A DNA stretch of 64,000 bases from contig NZ_BOMQ01000027.1 of assembly GCF_016862275.1 (NCBI RefSeq), positions 30,634 through 94,633 on the forward strand, in the 5' to 3' direction. Under the pieces are notes generated by a model, which searched no databases, was not told the origin of the DNA, and was given only the letters and a program-made list of their open reading frames with translations. The translations under genes and the position numbers were made by a program. Below, piece after piece: positions 59,055 through 64,000 of the stretch. Every line of letters starts with the position of its first letter. Position 1 is the first letter of the stretch. The stretch comes from Actinoplanes nipponensis (GTDB lineage Bacteria > Actinomycetota > Actinomycetes > Mycobacteriales > Micromonosporaceae).

Positions 59055-61378
59055 CCATTTCCGTCACGCCGATGGATCGCTCGGAGCTCGGCCGCGTCCG
59101 CATCCTGCCCGACGCCGGCCTCGGCGCGCTGCACACCGACCGCGGCAACCTGCCGCTGGACCGCCTCGACGTGCAGGCGGCGATCAGCGGCCTGGTCGCC
59201 CGCACCACCGTGACCACCGAGTACGTCAACGCGCACGACACCCCGCTCGAGGCGACGTACATCTTCCCGCTGCCGGACCGCGCCGCCGTGACCGGCATGA
59301 CCATGACCGCCGACGGCCGCACGGTCGAGGCCGAGCTGCAGGAGCGGGCCCGGGCGCGGGAGCACTACGACCAGGCCATCCAGGCCGGTCAGCGGGCCTC
59401 CATCGCCGAGGAGGAACGCCCCGACGTGTTCACCATGCGGGTCGGCAACATCCGGCCCGGCGAGCGGGTCACCATCGCGCTGTCGCTGGTCGGACCGCTG
59501 CCCTGGGAGGACGGCGCCGCGACGTTCCGGTTCCCGCTGGTGGTGGCGCCCCGCTACGTCCCCGGCGCGCCGCTGCCCGGCCCCGCGGTCGGCTCCGGCC
59601 AGGCCCAGGACACCGACGCGGTGCCCGACGCCTCCCGGATCACTCCCCCGGTGCTGCTGCCCGGCTTCCCCAACCCGCTGCGGCTCAGCATCGGCGTCGA
59701 CATCGACCCGGCCGGGCTGGCGCTGGGCGAGGTCCGCTCCAGCCTGCACACCGTCACGGGCGAGGGCGGCCGGGTGCAGATCGCGCCGGGCGAGCGCGCC
59801 GACCGCGACTTCATCCTGCGGCTGCCGTACGCGGGCGACGGCTCCGGCGCGGTGTGCGTCGCCGACCCGGACGCGGACGCCGGCGAGGGAACCTACCAGG
59901 TGGTCCTGGTGCCGCCGGACGTCACCGCCGCGGGCCGGGCCAAGGACGTGGTGCTGCTGCTGGACCGCTCGGGCAGCATGGGCGGCTGGAAGATGGTCGC
60001 CGCCCGGCGCGCCGCCGCCCGGGTGGTGGACACCCTCACCGGCGCGGACCGCTTCGCCGTGCTCACCTTCGACCACCAGGTCGACCGCCCGGACGAGCTG
60101 GGGACCGGCCTGTCCGAGGCGACCGACCGCAACCGTTTCCGCGCCGTCGAGCACCTGTCCCGCGCCGACGCGCGGGGCGGCACCGAGCTGCTCACGCCGC
60201 TGCGCGAGGGGCTGAGCCTGCTCGCCGACTCCGGCGCCCGCGAGCGGGTGCTGGTGCTGGTCACCGACGGCCAGGTGGGCAACGAGGACCAGATCCTGGC
60301 CGAGCTCACCCCGCTGATCGGCGCCACCCGGGTGCACACCGTGGGCATCGACCGGGCGGTCAACGCCGGCTTCCTCGGCCGGCTGGCCGCGCTCGGGGCG
60401 GGCCGGTGCGAGCTGGTGGAGAGCGAGGACCGCCTGGACGAGGCCATGGCGCAGATCCACCGGCGGATCGCCGCCCCGGTGCTCACCGACGTGACGATCA
60501 CCGCGGCGGAGTTCTCCGTGGCGACGGACACCCCGCGCACCGTGTTCCCGGGTGTGCCGCTGGTGGCCCTCGGCCGCTACACCGGCGTCGCGCGCGGCAC
60601 GCTGACCGTCCGCGGCCGGACGCCCGACGAGGAGGAGTTCGTCCGGGAGATCCCGGTCCGCGACAGCGCCGAGCGGGCGATCACGCAGCAGTGGGCGCGG
60701 GCCCGCCTGCGGGAGCTGGAGGACCGGTACCTGACCGGGCGGCACGAGCTGGAGCAGACCATTGTGGCGACCTCGCTGCGCTACGGGGTGCTCTGCCGGT
60801 TCACCGCGTACGTGGCGGTGGACAGCCGGGTGGTGACCGAGAACGGCCAGGTCCGCCGGGTCACTCAGCCGGTGGAGTCGCCCTCGGGCTGGGACATGTT
60901 CGACGCCCCGGCCGCGCCGGGCATCACGCTGGCCGCGATGGCCGCGCCGGTGGCGCCGCCGGCCGCCGCGCCCCGGTCCGGTGGCTTCGCGCCGGTGCGG
61001 GCCTCGGCGATGCGCTCCGGGCCCCGCCCGTTCGCCCAGGTGCCGGCCGGCCTGGCCGGGGCGGCCGGCAAGCTCGCCGCGCCGGGCAGCTCGCCACTGA
61101 CCGTGGCCGACCTGACCGCGATCGTGGCTGTGGAGGCCGAGCGGCTGCGCGCGGCCGAGGGCTGGCCGGCCCGCGAGCGCCGCGACCTGCTGGCCGACCT
61201 GGCCAGCCGGCTCGGCGCCCTGCTGGAGGGGCGCGACGACGCGGAGCTCAAGGCGCTGCGCCACCTGGTCGACCGGCTCCGAGCCGACGGCAGCCTGCCG
61301 GAGAAGTGGGCCCTGGCCCGCGAGACCCTGGCCGCGTTCGCCCCGGCGCCGCAGCGCAAGGCGTTCTGGAAGCGCTGA
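59051..61378 (+). CDS. VIT and von Willebrand A domain protein
   Basis: The 775-residue product has an N-terminal VIT domain (VTTEYVNAHDTPLEATYIFPLPDRAAVTGMTM to MRVGNIRPGERVTIALSLVG, about residues 45-150) and a vWA domain at about 295-470 with complete MIDAS (DRSGSMGGW, GGTELLTPL, VTDGQVGNE). A C-terminal region with Ala-Pro stretches follows, then helices ending EKWALARETLAAFAPAPQRKAFWKR. VIT/vWA pairs occur in inter-alpha-trypsin-inhibitor heavy chains; in bacteria they are widespread but their function is unknown. There is no signal peptide or membrane anchor, so it should stay in the cytosol. It is translationally coupled to a MerR regulator. Confidence 0.9.
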   Translation: MTISVTPMDRSELGRVRILPDAGLGALHTDRGNLPLDRLDVQAAISGLVARTTVTTEYVNAHDTPLEATYIFPLPDRAAVTGMTMTADGRTVEAELQERARAREHYDQAIQAGQRASIAEEERPDVFTMRVGNIRPGERVTIALSLVGPLPWEDGAATFRFPLVVAPRYVPGAPLPGPAVGSGQAQDTDAVPDASRITPPVLLPGFPNPLRLSIGVDIDPAGLALGEVRSSLHTVTGEGGRVQIAPGERADRDFILRLPYAGDGSGAVCVADPDADAGEGTYQVVLVPPDVTAAGRAKDVVLLLDRSGSMGGWKMVAARRAAARVVDTLTGADRFAVLTFDHQVDRPDELGTGLSEATDRNRFRAVEHLSRADARGGTELLTPLREGLSLLADSGARERVLVLVTDGQVGNEDQILAELTPLIGATRVHTVGIDRAVNAGFLGRLAALGAGRCELVESEDRLDEAMAQIHRRIAAPVLTDVTITAAEFSVATDTPRTVFPGVPLVALGRYTGVARGTLTVRGRTPDEEEFVREIPVRDSAERAITQQWARARLRELEDRYLTGRHELEQTIVATSLRYGVLCRFTAYVAVDSRVVTENGQVRRVTQPVESPSGWDMFDAPAAPGITLAAMAAPVAPPAAAPRSGGFAPVRASAMRSGPRPFAQVPAGLAGAAGKLAAPGSSPLTVADLTAIVAVEAERLRAAEGWPARERRDLLADLASRLGALLEGRDDAELKALRHLVDRLRADGSLPEKWALARETLAAFAPAPQRKAFWKR

Positions 61379-61431
61379 GCGGGCGGCCGCCGGGCAGGCC
61401 GAGACGCCCGGATCGCGGTACGGTGCAGGTC

Positions 61432-61495
61432 GATCCGGGCACAGGCGGATCCGAGCAGAGGCGGATCCGGGCACAGGCGGATCCGGGCACAGGCG
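61432..61495 (+). repeat. Four 16-bp tandem direct repeats upstream of the ricin-lectin gene
   Basis: GATCCGGGCACAGGCG occurs four times end to end; the second copy differs at two positions (GATCCGAGCAGAGGCG). The array ends 10 bases before the lectin ATG and is non-coding. The rest of the 127-base gap holds nothing I can identify. Confidence 0.9.
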
Positions 61496-61505
61496 ATGGG
61501 ACGCG

Positions 61506-62411
61506 ATGACCGACCGGGACGACGACGGCGATCCGCTGCTGGTCCGCCCGTACCTGCGGGAGGAATCGGGCGAACCGGCGCCGGACGCCTCAGCGCAGAC
61601 CTGGCCGGAGGCGGCGGCGGAGCCCGTGGCGCCGCCGCCGCCGGCCGCTCCCGTCGCCGTCCCCGGTCCCCGGCGCGCTCCGGGAGAGCGCCGGCCGCGC
61701 CGCCGCCCGCTGCTGCTGGCCGCCGTGGCCCTGGTCGCCGTCCTGGCCGGCGCCGTCGCCCTGGTGGCGTCGCTGCTGCCGGAGCGCCGCCCGGGCGCCG
61801 CCCTGCCGGTCGAGGCCCCGCTGCCTCGCGTGGTCGTCTCCGCGCCGGCCCCGGCCACCACCCCGGCGTCGCCCGCGACCACCGCGGCCCGGACGAGGGC
61901 GGCGGACCGGACCCGGGCGGCGAGCAGCCCCACCGCTCCCTCCGCGGCGGGGCCGACGGCCACCCGCACCAGCGCGGCCGCGGTCCCGGCGCCGACGGCC
62001 ACCACCACCCCGGCGCCCCGGCAGCTGGTCCCGCCCGCGGCCGACCGGGTCGGCCGGATCCTGGGCGTCGGCGGCCTGTGCCTCGACCTCAACGGCGCGG
62101 TGGCCGTCGACGACAATCACATCCAGGTCTTCACCTGCAACGACACCGCCGCCCAGAGGTGGACGGTGGCCGCCGACGGCACCCTGCGGGTCATGGGCAA
62201 GTGCGCCGTGGCGGCCGACGACGGCACCGTCCGCATCACCGGCTGCGACGGCCGGCCGGCCGCCCAGTGGCGGGCCGGCGGGAACGGCACGCTGCTGCAG
62301 CTCGCCACCGGGGACTGCCTGACCGATCCGGGCTCCGGCACCCGGTCGGGAACCGGGGTCCGGATCGAGGACTGCTCCGGGGCGGAGCGGCAGCGCTGGC
62401 AGCTGCCCTGA
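61506..62411 (+). CDS. Membrane-anchored ricin-B-type lectin protein
   Basis: The 301-residue product has a cytoplasmic N-terminus of about 67 residues, one helix (PLLLAAVALVAVLAGAVALVASLL), a Thr/Ala/Pro-rich extracytoplasmic stalk (residues about 95-175) and a C-terminal ricin B-like beta-trefoil of about 120 residues. The trefoil has QxW-type motifs (AAQRWTVAADG, AAQWRAGGNG, ERQRWQLP) and three Cys pairs (GLCLDLN/FTCND, GKCAVAADD/TGCDG, GDCLTD/EDCSG). This would present a sugar-binding head at the cell surface. A Shine-Dalgarno-like GGGAC lies close to the ATG and four 16-bp repeats lie just upstream. Confidence 0.8.
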   Translation: MTDRDDDGDPLLVRPYLREESGEPAPDASAQTWPEAAAEPVAPPPPAAPVAVPGPRRAPGERRPRRRPLLLAAVALVAVLAGAVALVASLLPERRPGAALPVEAPLPRVVVSAPAPATTPASPATTAARTRAADRTRAASSPTAPSAAGPTATRTSAAAVPAPTATTTPAPRQLVPPAADRVGRILGVGGLCLDLNGAVAVDDNHIQVFTCNDTAAQRWTVAADGTLRVMGKCAVAADDGTVRITGCDGRPAAQWRAGGNGTLLQLATGDCLTDPGSGTRSGTGVRIEDCSGAERQRWQLP

Positions 62412-62426
62412 CGGTGTCCTGACCGG

Positions 62427-62992
62427 TCAGTGCGGCAGGAAGACCGACCGCACGCAGTTGGCGGTAACCCTCGGCGGCGTCGGCCAGCGGCATGGCGTGG
62501 GTGGCCAGGTGCTCGGTCACCAGCTCGCCCCGGGCCATCCGCCAGCAGCCCGGCGGCCCGGGCGGCCAGCTGACCGACGGCGCCGGCGCCCCCCACGGCC
62601 ACGACGTCGCCCGGTCCCACCCCGCCCAGGTCGGCGCCGATCCAGCCGGTGGCGGCGGCGTCGGCGGCGAACACCGCCCGCTCGTCGCCGACCTCGTCCG
62701 GCACCCGGAACGCGCCGACGTCGGCGAACGGCACCCGGATGTACTCGGCGTGGCTGCCCAGGTTGCCACCCATCGCGTGCGAGTAGCCGAAGCAGCCGCC
62801 GGGCGCCTGGCCCCCACAACGTCTCGGTGATCGCCGGGTTGGTTGGATGTAGCCGCCCAGCAGGTGCAGGTCCGACCCGCAGGTGACGGTGCGGGTGACT
62901 TTGACGATGACGTCGCCGGGGTCGCGCAGCTCGGGGTCGGGCACGTCGTTGACCGCGAGCTTGTCGACCCCTTGCCATTGCACCGCCTTCAC
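62427..62992 (-). pseudogene. Decayed zinc-dependent alcohol dehydrogenase
   Basis: Pieces of a zinc alcohol dehydrogenase of the glutathione-independent-formaldehyde-dehydrogenase type lie in order but in different frames. The GTG-started N-terminus reads VKAVQWQGVDKLAVNDVPDP with the zinc Cys in TVTCGSDLHLLGGYIQ. A fragment NPAITETLW follows, then FGYSHAMGGNLGSHAEYIRV and VGPGDVVAVGGAGAVGQLAARAAGLL. A last piece reads ELVTEHLATHAMPLADAAEGY and ends CVRSVFLPH before the stop. Roughly 55 and 150 residues are missing at two joints. At about 566 bases against a normal 1170, it is non-functional. Confidence 0.8.
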
Positions 62993-63397
62993 AGCAGACC
63001 TCCTCGACGGCCGCGGGCGGTCGCCGCCCGCAGCGCCTTGTTCAGCAGGGTGGGCTCGGTGGTCGGGCCGCCGGGCGTCGGCACGTAGCCCACCTCGAGC
63101 AGCGCGCGGGACTCGCGCAGGGCCCGCCGGATGTCCTCGGCGGACACGGCGCCCGAGCGCGCGGAGATCTCGGTGCCGCGGTCGCCCGGGGGCGGGACGG
63201 CGCTCGACGTCGACGGCCTCGCCGAGCGCGGCCAGCGGGCCGGGCAGCGGCCCCGCGGCGACCTCGTCGAACGGCCGGTTCACGGTGATGACGTGCCGGC
63301 GCCCGGCCGGGCGCGGGGGTCGTCGCGATGCGTTGTGCGGTCACGGCTCCGGCGGCAACGACGCCGACCGTGAGAAGGACTTTCCGGTTCGTCGCAT
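62989..63397 (-). pseudogene. Frameshifted SRPBCC/conserved-hypothetical gene upstream of the dehydrogenase
   Basis: Three frames are needed: KVLLTVGVVAAGAVTAQRIA near the ATG at 63397, then RHVITVNRPFDEVAAGPLPGPLAALGEAVDVE, then TEISARSGAVSAEDIRRALRESRALLEVGYVP to the final TGA. This matches a conserved actinobacterial protein, with a membrane-proximal N-terminus and an SRPBCC-like body, that precedes the zinc dehydrogenase in many genomes. The TGA overlaps the dehydrogenase GTG (GTGA), so the original operon order is preserved while both genes have decayed. Family recall is from pattern and context, not a search. Confidence 0.65.
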
Positions 63398-63463
63398 GCA
63401 GCGGGGGTTTGTACCCCGGTTGCAAGGGCATCCGGCTGCCCCGAAGGTAGAAAGGAGAGACCC

Positions 63464-63913
63464 ATGGCCACCAGATCGACCCCGGCTGTCGGCTCGGCGC
63501 GCACCCGCGTGCAGACCGCCGCGCTCGTCGTCGCCGCCGTGTTCGTGCTCGTCGGCGTGCTCGGCTTCATTCCCGGCATCACCTCGAACTACGACGCCCT
63601 GAGCTTCGCCGGCCACCACTCGGAGGCGAAGCTGCTCGGCGCCTTCCAGGTGTCGATCCTGCACAACATCGTCCACGTGCTGTTCGGGCTGGCCGGTTTC
63701 GCCATGGCCCGGACGGCGTCCGGGGCCCGGCTGTACCTGATCGGCGGCGGCGCCGTCTACCTGGTGCTCTGGCTGTACGGCCTGATCGTGGGCCAGGACA
63801 GCTCGGCCAACTTCGTCCCGGTCAACCCCGCGGACGACTGGCTGCACCTGATCCTCGGCCTGGGCATGATCGGCCTCGGCCTGGCGCTGTCGCCGAGGGC
63901 GGTGCGGCGCTAG
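63464..63913 (+). CDS. DUF4383 membrane protein
   Basis: The 149-residue product has four predicted helices (VQTAALVVAAVFVLVGVLGFIPGI, NIVHVLFGLAGFAMAR, ARLYLIGGGAVYLVLWLYGLIVGQ, WLHLILGLGMIGLGLAL) and the conserved SILHNIVHVLFG and FVPVNPADDWLHLILG strings of DUF4383. No function is known. AAAGGAGAG lies before the ATG at an ideal distance. It is divergent from the decayed operon and is followed by a strong hairpin. Confidence 0.93.
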   Translation: MATRSTPAVGSARTRVQTAALVVAAVFVLVGVLGFIPGITSNYDALSFAGHHSEAKLLGAFQVSILHNIVHVLFGLAGFAMARTASGARLYLIGGGAVYLVLWLYGLIVGQDSSANFVPVNPADDWLHLILGLGMIGLGLALSPRAVRR

Positions 63914-63951
63914 CCGGTCCGGCCGGCCCGCGCCGGCCGTCGCGCGAACGC

Positions 63952-63980
63952 GGCCCGGCCCCGGTTCTGAGGGCCGGGCC
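63952..63980 (+). terminator. Strong hairpin after the DUF4383 gene
   Basis: GGCCCGGCCC and GGGCCGGGCC are perfect 10-base arms with a nine-base loop (CGGTTCTGA), 39 bases after the stop. A T-run is absent, as elsewhere in this window. Confidence 0.7.
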
Positions 63981-64000
63981 GGGCTCAGTCCGGCGGCCTC

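Noticed and set aside
62412..63463. Pseudogene appearance caused only by sequencing error
   Set aside because: Single-base shifts might be errors in GC runs, but about 200 residues are missing from the dehydrogenase in two blocks, which errors do not explain.

Overview
The window is about 70 percent GC throughout, with GTG starts, heavy GC3 codon bias, secreted chitinolytic and mannanase-like enzymes, a pair of LLM-oxidoreductase and FMN-reductase genes of actinobacterial type, and many sensor kinases and diguanylate cyclases. This points to a high-GC actinomycete, most likely Micromonosporaceae (Actinoplanes-like). That is inferred from gene content and composition, not from a database match. 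I saw no rRNA, tRNA, CRISPR array, insertion sequence or prophage. It reads as chromosomal, mostly accessory metabolism and regulation.

Layout. 1-2.1 kb: a thioesterase-like gene, a deletion remnant of a TAP-type hydrolase, and an AraC/VOC pair. 2.1-11.3 kb: a MacAB-like export operon (adaptor, ATPase, permease, small membrane protein) followed by its probable OmpR-type two-component system, an aldo/keto reductase, and a second, orphan adaptor divergent from a small lipoprotein. 11.3-19.4 kb: receiver-like protein, asparaginase, LacI regulator with a divergent GH3 beta-glucosidase, MFS exporter divergent from a ROK regulator, and a histidine phosphatase. 19.4-26 kb: FMN reductase/LLM oxidoreductase pair, secreted GH18 chitinase, AlkZ-like protein, small Cys-containing secreted protein and phosphoglucose isomerase. 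26-32 kb: DoxX/MarR, NmrA/TetR and FAD-dehydrogenase/PucR modules, each with recognisable operators. 32-41 kb: two divergent cyclic-di-GMP enzymes, a GH26-like secreted enzyme, an M19 dipeptidase and a polysaccharide deacetylase. 41-50 kb: small GntR protein, a VOC/PCD-like protein, then a run of minus-strand signalling genes (NarL-type pair, hybrid kinase, stand-alone receiver, PAS kinase) followed by a PrnB-like haem-protein homologue and an FNT channel. 50-56.7 kb: ABC-2 exporter, small membrane protein, HExxH metalloprotease, kynurenine-formamidase-like cyclase, P-loop kinase and an unrecognised protein. 56.7-64 kb: a PAS-GGDEF protein, a MerR/VIT-vWA operon, a ricin-lectin membrane protein, a decayed two-gene operon (SRPBCC-like protein and zinc alcohol dehydrogenase), and a DUF4383 protein.

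Two themes run through the region. First, many start codons lie 6-7 bases after a TAnnnT hexamer with no convincing Shine-Dalgarno, which suggests leaderless mRNAs for roughly ten genes. Second, several regulator/target pairs carry clean inverted repeats between or just before them (LacI, ROK, MarR, TetR, PucR, MerR), so their operators can be proposed directly. The best candidates for new biology are the MerR-VIT/vWA pair under a perfect 25-bp palindrome, and the PrnB-like protein beside the signalling-gene run.
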